From an uncultured bacterium (GTDB lineage: Bacteria > Actinomycetota > Coriobacteriia > Coriobacteriales > Coriobacteriaceae): DNA of 64,000 nt. The DNA lies in NCBI GenBank assembly GCA_905215385.1, contig CAJMPY010000007.1:1-64000 (forward strand), in the 5' to 3' direction. Positions 52,112 to 60,574 of the stretch are shown here, piece after piece (positions within the stretch are counted from its first letter, which is position 1; the number at the start of each line of letters is the position of its first letter). The notes under the pieces are model-generated. The model saw nothing but the letters and a program-made list of their open reading frames with translations. It did not search any database and was not told the DNA's origin. The position numbers and the translations under genes were made by a program.

Positions 52112-54880
52112 ATGCTGATGCTCAAAACCGCCACGGTACTCGAAGCCATCTCCAAGCGCCGCCGCACGGCGCGCCCCGCCGCTCATACCGGCATGTCCAA
52201 GAACACCATATTCGCCGCCACCCATAGCGCCGAGGATGCCCTCGTGCTGCTCGACGCCACGGCTGGCGGACTCACCGCCGAGCTCGCCGCCGAGCGCCTG
52301 AGCGCGGTCGGCCCCAACACCATCGAGGCGCCGACCAAGACGCTCGCCCGCCGCATCGCCGACGCATTCATCGATCCCTTCGCCGGCATCCTCGCCGCGC
52401 TCGCACTGGTCTCGCTCTATATCGACGTGCTCGCCGTGCCCGAGCCGCAGCGCGACCCCTCCACGGTCATCGTCATCGGCATCATGCTGCTGGTATCGGG
52501 CGGCATGAAGTTTATCCAGGAAGCCCGCAGCGGCAATGCGGCCGAGGCCCTCAAGGACCTGGTCTCCAACACCTGCTGCGCTCTGCGCGACGGCGAGCGC
52601 CTCGAGATCCCCTTCGACGAGCTCGTCCCCGGCGATGTGATCCGCCTCTCTGCCGGCGATATGGTGCCGGCCGACGCCCGTATCATCACCGCGCGCGATC
52701 TGTTTGCGATCGAGTCCGCACTCACCGGCGAGAGCAACGCCGTCGAGAAGACCGCTTCCGCCGCGGTCGTCGAGGGTGCCAACGGCTCCGCGCTGCCACT
52801 CTCCGCCTGCAAGAACATCGTCTTTACCGGCACCTCCGTGCAAAACGGCACTGCAATGGCGCTTGTCGTTGCCACCGGCTCGGACACCTACCTGGGCGGC
52901 ATCGCCAAGATGCTCAACGGGCACGGCGAGAAGAGCGCGTTTGACCGCGGCGTCTCGAGCGTCTCCATGCTGCTCGTACGCCTCATGCTCGTTATGGCGC
53001 CGGCCGTCTTTGCCATCAACGCCGCCACCAAGGGCAACGTCATCGACGCGCTGCTATTCGCCACGAGCGTGGCCGTGGGCATCACGCCGCAGATGCTTCC
53101 CGTCATCGTGACCACGAGCCTGTCGCAGGGCGCCAAGGACCTCGCCCGTCGCCAGGTTATCGTCAAGGAACTGCCGGCGATCCAAAACCTCGGCGCGATG
53201 GACGTCCTGTGCTGCGACAAGACCGGCACCCTCACCGAAGACCACATCGTGCTCGAGCGCTACCTCAACACCGACGGCAACGAGGACGTGCGCGTACTGC
53301 GCCATGCGTTTTTGAACAGCTTCTTCCAGACCGGCCTCAAGAACCTTATCGACCTGGCCGTCATCGACCGCGCCGACGTGACGCCCTCGGCCACAGCACC
53401 CGGCTCCATGCTGGGCCAGAGCCTGCGCGACCGCTATACCAAGATCGACGAGGTGCCCTTCGATTTCTCGCGCCGTCGCCTGAGCGTCGTTGTCGCCGAC
53501 GCCCAGGGCAAAACCCAGATGGTTACCAAGGGAGCTGCCGAGGAAATGCTCGAGATCTGCTCCTTTATCGAGGTCGATGGCGCCGCCCAGCCGCTCACCG
53601 AAGACAAGCTCGCCCAGATTCGCAAGCAGGTCGCCGGGCTCAACGCCGAGGGCCTGCGCGTGATTGCCGTGGCGCAGAAGACCAATCCGCGCTGCGTGGG
53701 CGAGTTTGGCATCGCTGACGAGTGCGACATGGTGCTGATGGGCTTTTTGGCCTTCCTCGATCCGCCCAAAGCAAGTGCCGCGGGCGCCGTCGCTACCCTC
53801 GAAGCCAAGGGCGTGGCGGTCAAGGTTCTGACCGGCGACAACGACCGTGTCGCCGCCACCGTTTGCGAGCAGATCGGCATCGACGCGAGCAACGTCTTGC
53901 TCGGCTCCGAGATCGATGCGCTCGACGACGCCGAGCTTGCCGAACGCGCCGAGAACACCCACCTCTTCGCCAAGCTCTCGCCGCTGCAGAAGGCGCGTCT
54001 GGTGCGCGTCATGCGTGAGCTGCTCGACCACACCGTGGGCTTTATGGGCGACGGCATCAACGACGCCGCCGCCATGCGTGCGAGCGACTGCGGCATCTCG
54101 GTCGATTCGGCCGTCGACATCGCCAAGGAATCCGCCGATATCATCTTGCTCCAGAAGGACCTGGGCGTGCTCGAGCGCGGCATCATCGAAGGCCGCCGCA
54201 CCTACGGCAACCTACTCAAGTACCTCAAGACCACGGTGAGCTCCAACTTTGGCAACGTGCTATCCGTGACCGTCGCGAGCCTGTTCTTGCCGTTCTTGCC
54301 CATGAGCGCTCTGCAGCTGGTGCTGCTGTCGCTGGTCTACGAGATCGTGTGCATCGCGCTGCCGTGGGACACCGTCGACGACGCCTGGACCGTCCGTCCG
54401 CGCGCCTGGGACGCCGCGTCCATTCAGGGCTTTATGCTCGAGCTGGGCCCCGCGAGCTCGCTGTTTGACATCGTGACCTTCGCCGCGCTCTTCTTTGTGG
54501 TGTGCCCCGCCACCGTGGGCGCGAGCTGGGCAAAGCTTGCCGCCGCGGGCAACGTCGCGGGCATGACGACCTTCGCCGCAATCTTCCAGAGCGGCTGGTT
54601 TGTCGAGTCCATGTGGTCGCAGACGCTCGTAATCCACATGCTGCGCTCCCCGCGCCTACCGAGCCTGCGCGACCACGCCGCGCCCGCGCTGTGCCTCCTC
54701 ACCGTGCTGGGCCTGGTGCTCGTCACTTGGCTGCCGGCAAGCCCCATCGCCGATGCGCTGGGTCTCATGCCGCTGCCGCCAATCTTCTTCGCGCTGCTCA
54801 TCGGCATTGTCGCCGCCTACATCGCGCTCACCCAACTGGCCAAGCGCCGCTACATCGCCCGCCACGGCGAGCTGCTTTAG
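52112..54880 (+). CDS. mgtA: Magnesium-translocating P-type ATPase
   Basis: This 922-residue P3B-type ATPase imports Mg2+. It has the cation-ATPase N domain (about 35-90), the actuator motif ESALTGESNAVEK, the phosphorylation site CCDKTGTLTEDHIVLERY with catalytic Asp, KGAAEEMLEIC for nucleotide binding, and the hinge GFMGDGINDAAAMRASDCGI. About ten membrane helices are seen: two pairs before the phosphorylation site and six after about residue 715. The N-terminal 30 residues are basic. GGAGGA lies 5 nt before the ATG. Control may involve the leader ORF upstream. It is followed only by a palindromic repeat. Confidence 0.95.
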   Translation: MLMLKTATVLEAISKRRRTARPAAHTGMSKNTIFAATHSAEDALVLLDATAGGLTAELAAERLSAVGPNTIEAPTKTLARRIADAFIDPFAGILAALALVSLYIDVLAVPEPQRDPSTVIVIGIMLLVSGGMKFIQEARSGNAAEALKDLVSNTCCALRDGERLEIPFDELVPGDVIRLSAGDMVPADARIITARDLFAIESALTGESNAVEKTASAAVVEGANGSALPLSACKNIVFTGTSVQNGTAMALVVATGSDTYLGGIAKMLNGHGEKSAFDRGVSSVSMLLVRLMLVMAPAVFAINAATKGNVIDALLFATSVAVGITPQMLPVIVTTSLSQGAKDLARRQVIVKELPAIQNLGAMDVLCCDKTGTLTEDHIVLERYLNTDGNEDVRVLRHAFLNSFFQTGLKNLIDLAVIDRADVTPSATAPGSMLGQSLRDRYTKIDEVPFDFSRRRLSVVVADAQGKTQMVTKGAAEEMLEICSFIEVDGAAQPLTEDKLAQIRKQVAGLNAEGLRVIAVAQKTNPRCVGEFGIADECDMVLMGFLAFLDPPKASAAGAVATLEAKGVAVKVLTGDNDRVAATVCEQIGIDASNVLLGSEIDALDDAELAERAENTHLFAKLSPLQKARLVRVMRELLDHTVGFMGDGINDAAAMRASDCGISVDSAVDIAKESADIILLQKDLGVLERGIIEGRRTYGNLLKYLKTTVSSNFGNVLSVTVASLFLPFLPMSALQLVLLSLVYEIVCIALPWDTVDDAWTVRPRAWDAASIQGFMLELGPASSLFDIVTFAALFFVVCPATVGASWAKLAAAGNVAGMTTFAAIFQSGWFVESMWSQTLVIHMLRSPRLPSLRDHAAPALCLLTVLGLVLVTWLPASPIADALGLMPLPPIFFALLIGIVAAYIALTQLAKRRYIARHGELL

Positions 54881-54914
54881 CACGGTGAGCCGCCACAGTA
54901 GACAGCCCAAGGGC

Positions 54915-54955
54915 AAAACCACCACAAAGGCGCCTGTCCCCTTTGTGGTGGTTTT
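54915..54955. repeat. ACCACCACAAAGG palindromic repeat, copy 5
   Basis: The largest copy: arms AAAACCACCACAAAGG and CCTTTGTGGTGGTTTT plus a GG/CC pair. It lies between the convergent mgtA and lipoprotein genes and its T-rich ends could terminate both. Confidence 0.85.
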
Positions 54956-54961
54956 GGTGCG

Positions 54962-55648
54962 CTACGAGGCATTGGTCAGGCGGCTCCAGAGTTCGTCAAT
55001 ATCGATTTGGTCGCCGCCGCTCAGATAACCGGTGTGAATAAAAGACTCACTATAGATATAGATGTCATGCGCGCTGTCGCCATCATCTTCGGTGTCGTAG
55101 GCCGAAATCACGTAACGGCTGCCGTCGAGCGCCTTGACCAGCCAATACACGGAATCGTCGATTGTGCACTTCTCCTGCACTATCGACGCATCGCCGATTG
55201 CGCCGGTGAGCGCACGATCGCCCGTCGTATAGCCGCCCACCGAGAGCAAAATCGCCACGCTATCGTCTCCGCCGCCCGGCTCAAGTTCCTCGTACTCGGA
55301 CTCCGAAAGCGGTATCGCACTGTTCGCAAGTTCGTCCACGTCATCCGAAATCTTAGAAAAGGTAAAGGCGAAAAGTCCCGCATCATCGGCGGCACCGTAG
55401 CCCACGCTCTCGCCTTGCCACTCATAGTTTTGATGCTTGAGCAGGCGCACCAGGTCGGCGCCATCCAAGTTGATCGCAGCATAGACCGTCACGTTGGCGT
55501 TGTCGTCTACACAGGCGGCGTCCGCCGTGGTCGCCTTCTTGGCACCGCTCGCGCCGCCCAATCCGCCCGAGCAGCCAGCCAGCGCACAAGCCAACGCACC
55601 CGCGCCTGCCACAAAGGCCGCACGGTTCATCGTCACTTCATTCATCAT
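54962..55648 (-). CDS. Putative lipoprotein, second of a related pair
   Basis: This 228-residue protein has a lipoprotein signal: RAAFVAGAGALACALAGC with Cys near residue 26, followed by a Gly/Ser-rich linker. The mature region has alternating strands (NVTVYAAINLDGADLVRLLK, WLVKALDGSRYVISAYD) and ends in IDIDELWSRL. The neighbouring gene upstream encodes a protein with a similar signal (SRTAFVAAAGTALLTLVGC) and a similar end (TIDEFWQEKTG), so the two are distant paralogues. No known family is recognised. GAGGAAC precedes the first ATG. It is the last gene of a four-gene unit. Confidence 0.7.
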   Translation of the reverse strand: MMNEVTMNRAAFVAGAGALACALAGCSGGLGGASGAKKATTADAACVDDNANVTVYAAINLDGADLVRLLKHQNYEWQGESVGYGAADDAGLFAFTFSKISDDVDELANSAIPLSESEYEELEPGGGDDSVAILLSVGGYTTGDRALTGAIGDASIVQEKCTIDDSVYWLVKALDGSRYVISAYDTEDDGDSAHDIYIYSESFIHTGYLSGGDQIDIDELWSRLTNAS

Positions 55649-55683
55649 GTTCGTTCCTCGCTATGGTATTGGCCACGTCGCAC

Positions 55684-56442
55684 CTAGCCGAGCGCGCGTC
55701 CAGTCTTTTCCTGCCAAAATTCGTCTATCGTCGGAGCACCGCCGCCCTGGGTAAACCTACCGGTCTTGATAGCCTCCTCGGTAATGAGATCCAAGCGGTA
55801 GTCACCGTTTTCCATCGGGCTCGTCATGGCGACGTGCCGCGCCATGTTGGAACCGTATACGCACGCGATCCATGAGCCCGAAGTAATCTGCGCCCGGTTC
55901 TCGACCGGCACAGAAAAGCCCGCGATAACATCCTCGCAGCTCGAATAGCCCGAAAGTTGTAGCGTGAACATCACGGTGCTTCCGGTGCCGCCCTTGTCGA
56001 GCTTTCCGATTTCGTCCTCGCCGAGCCATTCGGTCGCGCCGTCCTTGCTGATATTGCAGACGCTGAGCACGTGTCCCGCCTCGTCCTCGTACATCTCGAG
56101 CGCGTCTTGCCAGGTATAGCCCTGCTGCGAGGCAAACTCCTGCAACTGCCAGCCCTTAAGCTCGAGGAGCGCCGCGATGCTGATGTTGCGGTGCGCGTCC
56201 CAGCAATCTTCCGACCACGTATCGAACGCATCCGCCGAGCCGCTGTCCGCGCCCGAGCCGCTGTCCGCGTCGCCGGAATCGCCCGACGTCGCACCCGCGT
56301 CCATCTTGTCCTTTACCGGGCGGTCGTCGTTAAAATCCGTCGCATCCTGCGTCCGCTGTCCGCCGCACCCCACAAGCGTCAGCAGCGCCGTTCCCGCCGC
56401 CGCGACAAATGCCGTGCGCGAAAGTACCGTCTCCCTCATCAT
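55684..56442 (-). CDS. Putative lipoprotein, first of a related pair
   Basis: This 252-residue protein has a signal with lipobox LTLVGC (Cys about residue 26) followed by a low-complexity acidic linker with DSG repeats (GDSGDADSGSGADSGSAD). The mature domain starts NISIAALLELKGWQLQEFAS and ends PTIDEFWQEKTG. The domain order matches the downstream lipoprotein. AAAGGAAC is upstream of tandem ATG codons at 56442. It is 35 bp upstream of the next gene and follows the zinc-ribbon gene by 73 bp. Confidence 0.7.
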   Translation of the reverse strand: MMRETVLSRTAFVAAAGTALLTLVGCGGQRTQDATDFNDDRPVKDKMDAGATSGDSGDADSGSGADSGSADAFDTWSEDCWDAHRNISIAALLELKGWQLQEFASQQGYTWQDALEMYEDEAGHVLSVCNISKDGATEWLGEDEIGKLDKGGTGSTVMFTLQLSGYSSCEDVIAGFSVPVENRAQITSGSWIACVYGSNMARHVAMTSPMENGDYRLDLITEEAIKTGRFTQGGGAPTIDEFWQEKTGRALG

Positions 56443-56515
56443 TGTTCCTTTCCCGTTCTTTAGCACAATGCCGAGAAACACACCCGGCATCGATTCACAC
56501 ATAAGCCACCCCACG

Positions 56516-58075
56516 CTATTGACGAGGCAGTTCCGTCCAGCCAAAACCAGGTTCAAAACCATCGCGTGTACCGATCACATCGCCCGAACCGTTGACCCAG
56601 GCCTGGTCGGCCATCACCGAGACCTCGACATCGGTGCCGTCGGGTCTGGTGTAATGGTTGACCCCGCGAATGGCATCGGAATACGAAGCGGTGCCCGTCC
56701 CCACGCCCGCGCTGGAAAAATTGGCGGCGCTGGCAGCCATATTCGCGGCGTGCTGACGGTCGCTGCGATCGAACCACGCCTGCTGGTAGCTGTCGAATGC
56801 CGCCTGTTGCGAGGCATGCATCTGTTGCCAGGCTGCAAACTGCTGTTGCTGCTGGGCAATGTTCATCTGCGTGCGTTGGCGCTGCTCAAGCACCATCTGT
56901 TGCTTTTGAGCTGACGCTTCGCGTGCAATCGCTGGATTGAGCCGCAGAGTCGACGCCATTGATGCAAGCGCCGTGGAGGCCGCCTCGTCCAGGCGACCTT
57001 CTGGCGCAGCCAAACAGAAGCTGTCCCTGATACGCCACTGCAGCAGGTCGGCCGCACCCAGCTCGAACGACGCTCCGTCCGGGCAACCGCCTCGACCCGT
57101 GGGCTGTTCTTGCGCGACGCCCTGTCCCGCCGCTGCCGCCGCCTTGCGCTCGCGCAGGCGCTTGCCCAAAACACCGCCGATCAGCCCACTCGAAAGGCTC
57201 GCGCCCAGCAGCGCCTCGGCCCCAGCGGCAACACCTTTGCCCATAGAACCCGCGACGCCTCCGATTGAAAACATATAGCCCTCGACTTTGGCCGCCACCG
57301 CGAGCTCGGTGGGCACCGGAGCGCCCGTGAGCCGATATCGACGCATGCGGCACTCATAGACCACATCACTCGGTTCCATCGAAAAGCCCTGGATTGCAAA
57401 GTCGTTTGCCGCCTCGCGCTTTACGCGGGCACGCTCGCGCTCGATATCGACCGCCGCGCTCGATGGGTACGGTTGCTCGGCAACAACCTCTGCCCGCGCG
57501 CCCAGCCGTGCTGCACAGGCCTGAGCCAGCTCGTCGCAAGCTGCCTCCACGTGCACAAACACCTTGCGTTCGGTTTGCGTGGGGATACGCTTGGCAACGG
57601 CGCCCGCATCCACGTAGCAGAGCTCGGAGCGGTACATAATCCGCTCACCCATCGGACCCGCCGCCGTCACGCCAACCGAAATCGGGCAGTCGAAACTGCC
57701 GCTGCGATCAAGATGCGCTTCTTCGATATGCCAGCCCCGCGGCAGCACCACCTGCGCGAGTGCCTGGCCGCCAGAGGTATCGCATGCGGCATGAAGCTCA
57801 AGGTCACCGATGTGAGGCGCATCCGTCGTGGCTGCGTCACGAGACGACGCGACGCCGGCAGTCTCCACCGGCGCATCGGCCGGCGCGTCCACACTCGGGT
57901 CGCCGCCTTCGTCCGCATCGTCATCGGCAGTCGCCCCATCTGTAGCCCCCACGGCGCCCGAGTAGCCCACAACGCCCTCAAGTCGGACGCCGCACCCCGG
58001 GCAAAATCGCACCGGCACGCCGGCGACCCGAGGCAGCTGCGCCCCGCACGCCGGGCAGAATCTCAAGTCACTCAT
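56516..58075 (-). CDS. Zinc-ribbon hypothetical protein with Gln-rich C-terminal region
   Basis: This 519-residue protein opens with a double zinc ribbon, RFCPACGAQL and RFCPGCGVRL (two CxxC pairs), followed by an acidic disordered stretch (about 45-80). A mixed central domain contains GGQALAQVVLPRGWHIEEAH. A Gly-rich hydrophobic segment (SIGGVAGSMGKGVAAGAEAL) near residue 275 could insert in a membrane. The C-terminal third is rich in Gln and Ala (NIAQQQQQFAAWQQMHASQQ) and ends with a small domain (GVNHYTRPDGTDVEVSV). The ATG at 58075 has AGGGAT upstream. No function is assigned. It is in one unit with the small membrane protein upstream and the two lipoproteins. Confidence 0.7.
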   Translation of the reverse strand: MSDLRFCPACGAQLPRVAGVPVRFCPGCGVRLEGVVGYSGAVGATDGATADDDADEGGDPSVDAPADAPVETAGVASSRDAATTDAPHIGDLELHAACDTSGGQALAQVVLPRGWHIEEAHLDRSGSFDCPISVGVTAAGPMGERIMYRSELCYVDAGAVAKRIPTQTERKVFVHVEAACDELAQACAARLGARAEVVAEQPYPSSAAVDIERERARVKREAANDFAIQGFSMEPSDVVYECRMRRYRLTGAPVPTELAVAAKVEGYMFSIGGVAGSMGKGVAAGAEALLGASLSSGLIGGVLGKRLRERKAAAAAGQGVAQEQPTGRGGCPDGASFELGAADLLQWRIRDSFCLAAPEGRLDEAASTALASMASTLRLNPAIAREASAQKQQMVLEQRQRTQMNIAQQQQQFAAWQQMHASQQAAFDSYQQAWFDRSDRQHAANMAASAANFSSAGVGTGTASYSDAIRGVNHYTRPDGTDVEVSVMADQAWVNGSGDVIGTRDGFEPGFGWTELPRQ

Positions 58076-58095
58076 CCCGTACATCCCTAATTTCG

Positions 58096-58545
58096 TTAGC
58101 TGTTTTTGATTGCGGCAAGCTGCCGCCATAACTCATCGGCACCGTTAAGTCGATACGCCGTCTTATCGAGCACGATGTTTTTGCCCTCAAGTTCTACCGA
58201 TTGCTCCGAGCCATCCGCATAGACAAAGACGAGCGTTCGGCCGGCATCGCTCGTCCGCTCATCCACCGCATCCCCCACGGTGCAGCCATCGAGCGCGGCA
58301 AAAGTCGATGCGACCAGTTCGTCATCGTCGGTCTCATAGGCCGTCCGCGCCTCCCCGTCCTCGATAAGCTTGACCGCCACCGGAACGGCAGCGCAATCGT
58401 TGAGCGACACTTGCGCGGCAGTCTTTCCCTGAGCGCCATGTTCGCCGGCAACGTAAACTCGCATGAGTGTCACCGCCGCGGCAAAGACCACCACGGCGAT
58501 AAGCGCGCCCGCAATTTTATTAGACGCGCAACCCCGAGACGCCAT
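58096..58545 (-). CDS. Small membrane-anchored hypothetical protein
   Basis: This 149-residue protein has one membrane helix near residues 11-32 (IAGALIAVVVFAAAVTLMRV) and an outer domain of about 115 residues with a repeated strand pattern (TLVFVYADGSEQSVELEGKN). It ends DELWRQLAAI, like the ends of the two lipoproteins further on (DELWSRL, DEFWQEK), which points to a shared origin or partner. It lies 20 bp upstream of the zinc-ribbon gene and probably starts the transcription unit. Confidence 0.65.
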   Translation of the reverse strand: MASRGCASNKIAGALIAVVVFAAAVTLMRVYVAGEHGAQGKTAAQVSLNDCAAVPVAVKLIEDGEARTAYETDDDELVASTFAALDGCTVGDAVDERTSDAGRTLVFVYADGSEQSVELEGKNIVLDKTAYRLNGADELWRQLAAIKNS

Positions 58546-58651
58546 AGGTGCACCCCCTCCGTTCTGCTCTGCTCAGCATCACATTCATATGCCTTTGAGC
58601 ACCAAAACGGCAGGTGACAAATGTCTCATATTCATATTTTTGCAGGTAAAA

Positions 58652-58688
58652 AACCACCACAAAGGTGCCTGTCCCCTTTGTGGTGGTT
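58652..58688. repeat. ACCACCACAAAGG palindromic repeat, copy 6
   Basis: Same hairpin as the other copies. It ends 2 bp before the stop codon of the LuxR-type gene and could serve as its terminator. Confidence 0.85.
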
Positions 58689-58690
58689 AG

Positions 58691-60235
58691 CTAGTCTTGG
58701 GGTGTCCAGGACCAGAAGAAGTTGATGAGGGCTACGCGCGAGGAGGCACCGGTCTTTTTGTTGATCGAAGCGATGTGGCGATAGAGCGTGGAGCGCGAAA
58801 GGAAGAGTGCCGCCGCCACGTCCTGCACGCTGTCGTCCGAAACGACCAGCGCCTCCAGAACATCGCGCTCGCGCTTGGTGAGCCCAAAGGCGGCAACGAA
58901 GCCATCGAGCCGATCGTCAAACGAAAGTTCCGGCGCCTCCAGGGGCGCCGTGTCGGCCTGGCCGGGCTCACAGCTCACGCCAAGATCGTCGGTGGCAAGC
59001 GCCAGCCCGCCGTGCGTCGCCTCGCCCTCACCGTCTTGTCTAAACTGCCCTAACAGCGAAATCGCGATGCCGACAAACAGCACGAGCACGACGCTCACTG
59101 CCGCCAGCACGTTTTGACTCGAGATAATCGCCACCGCCGGAGCCGTCACGAGTATCGAGCAAACGTTGTTGATAACACGGCCCATGCACGGCCACAGATA
59201 CGCCCAGCGGGCATACATCGAAATCGCGGCGAACTTCGCGGTGAAGAACACCACGAAAAAGCCCGTGCCAAGGTAAAAGATAATCGTGGCGGCAAGCGTG
59301 TTGCCACCGTTGCCATCGGTGATAAGCACAAAGAACGAGAGCGTGGACAGCATGGCGGCGCACGTCATGATGATATTCATATACGAACGCCCACGCAGGT
59401 CATACAGGACGCCGGCGGCAAGGGCGCTCACAACCAGCAGCAAGCGCGGCCAGTCGCCCAGATCGATAGCGCCAGCGGCATGCGAGGTCGTAAGGCCGGC
59501 ATTGAGGGCCGCGAACACGCCGGTGAGGCAAGCGGTCGCCACCGTCAGACGCACCACGGCGCCCTGAAAGGCCACCTTTGCCTCGGGGTCATCGTGCCAC
59601 CTGGCGCCACGCTCCGACGCATCGACCGATAGCTCGGCAATCCCGACCTCGAACTCGGGCGCAGGCTCATCACGCAATTTAGCGCGGCGGGCACCGTGAA
59701 GCAGCCCCACCAGCGCGATCGCACAGGCAATGAGAACAGACTGCTGGGGAATGCCCGCAGGCATCACCATATGGTTGAGCACCTGCACCAAAATGCCCGC
59801 AGCATAGGAAACCGCCACGGCGCGCGCCAGGCAGGGCGTCTGCGCAAAACGCCGCGCAAGATTGGCATGGGCGGTCGATCCGCAATAGCCCAGGGCGCAG
59901 CACGCCACCAGGCCGCCGGCAATTACTACCTCAAACCGCACTGCCATAATCATCAGCAGCAACGCCGATACCAACAGCACGCCCGTAATATCGCTCGTCG
60001 CATCGATCGTCTGGGGACGGCGATAGTACAGAAATGGGCGCACGAAAAAGCCAATCACGCTCGCGCCGACAACGATGCTCTCGTAGATGACGACCTCACT
60101 CGATGGCACGAACTCGGCCATGCGCGCATCAAAGAAATACTCACACGCCAAAAACGTGAAGAAGAACAGCGCTAGGCACAGAATCTCCCGCATGCCCCGG
60201 CGCAAATATGCGGTTGTGTCTCCCAGGTCCCTCAT
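58691..60235 (-). CDS. LuxR-type regulator with multi-helix membrane sensor
   Basis: This 514-residue protein has about 10-12 hydrophobic helices in its first 430 residues (for example EILCLALFFFTFLACEYF and LLLVVSALAAGVLYDL), arranged like an MFS transporter, and a C-terminal LuxR HTH (LTKRERDVLEALVVSDDSVQ, then ALFLSRSTLYRHIASINKKT). This combination is frequent in Coriobacteriia, where many copies occur per genome, and their ligands are mostly unknown. The ATG at 60235 has GGGGG 5 nt upstream. No target gene is evident; the nearest units are the lipoprotein set on one side and the GH140-like enzyme on the other. Confidence 0.88.
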   Translation of the reverse strand: MRDLGDTTAYLRRGMREILCLALFFFTFLACEYFFDARMAEFVPSSEVVIYESIVVGASVIGFFVRPFLYYRRPQTIDATSDITGVLLVSALLLMIMAVRFEVVIAGGLVACCALGYCGSTAHANLARRFAQTPCLARAVAVSYAAGILVQVLNHMVMPAGIPQQSVLIACAIALVGLLHGARRAKLRDEPAPEFEVGIAELSVDASERGARWHDDPEAKVAFQGAVVRLTVATACLTGVFAALNAGLTTSHAAGAIDLGDWPRLLLVVSALAAGVLYDLRGRSYMNIIMTCAAMLSTLSFFVLITDGNGGNTLAATIIFYLGTGFFVVFFTAKFAAISMYARWAYLWPCMGRVINNVCSILVTAPAVAIISSQNVLAAVSVVLVLFVGIAISLLGQFRQDGEGEATHGGLALATDDLGVSCEPGQADTAPLEAPELSFDDRLDGFVAAFGLTKRERDVLEALVVSDDSVQDVAAALFLSRSTLYRHIASINKKTGASSRVALINFFWSWTPQD

Positions 60236-60434
60236 GGTAACCCCCACCCGCTTTGTTGTCCGGAACACCATTTTAATAAAGAACCAATCTCAATATCGAA
60301 GCCGAGCTCGAAATACTGTAAATTCGACCCCAGCCGTCCGCATGACGCCGCGATTTTGAGCCGCATGACCCAGAAGGGGCGCGCGCGGCTTGCAGCTCGA
60401 CAAGGAGTGCCCTCCAACTGCCACTCATTTAAGC

Positions 60435-60462
60435 ACTCATTTAAGTACGTCCCCAATGAGTA
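60435..60462. repeat. ACTCATT hairpin
   Basis: Arms ACTCATT and AATGAGT enclose TAAGTACGTCCCC, the conserved loop of the family at 50755-50787 and 3984-4039. A partial duplicate precedes it at 60423-60434. Confidence 0.6.
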
Positions 60463-60472
60463 AACAAAGAGT

Positions 60473-60530
60473 GCGACGGAATGGCTCCCCTTGGCAGCTT
60501 AAAGCCGTCATGCAGGAACCATTCCGTCGC
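60473..60530 (-). terminator. Probable terminator of the GH140-like gene
   Basis: Arms GCGACGGAATGG (60473-60484) and CCATTCCGTCGC (60519-60530) are perfect, 12 bp, followed on the minus strand by ACTCTTTGTTT. With the repeat at 60435-60462 it accounts for most of the 339-bp gap between this gene and the LuxR gene; the rest shows nothing. Confidence 0.7.
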
Positions 60531-60574
60531 AGCCTAATGAAAGGGACTGGGTTGTAAATGTTGGAGAAGAGCCG

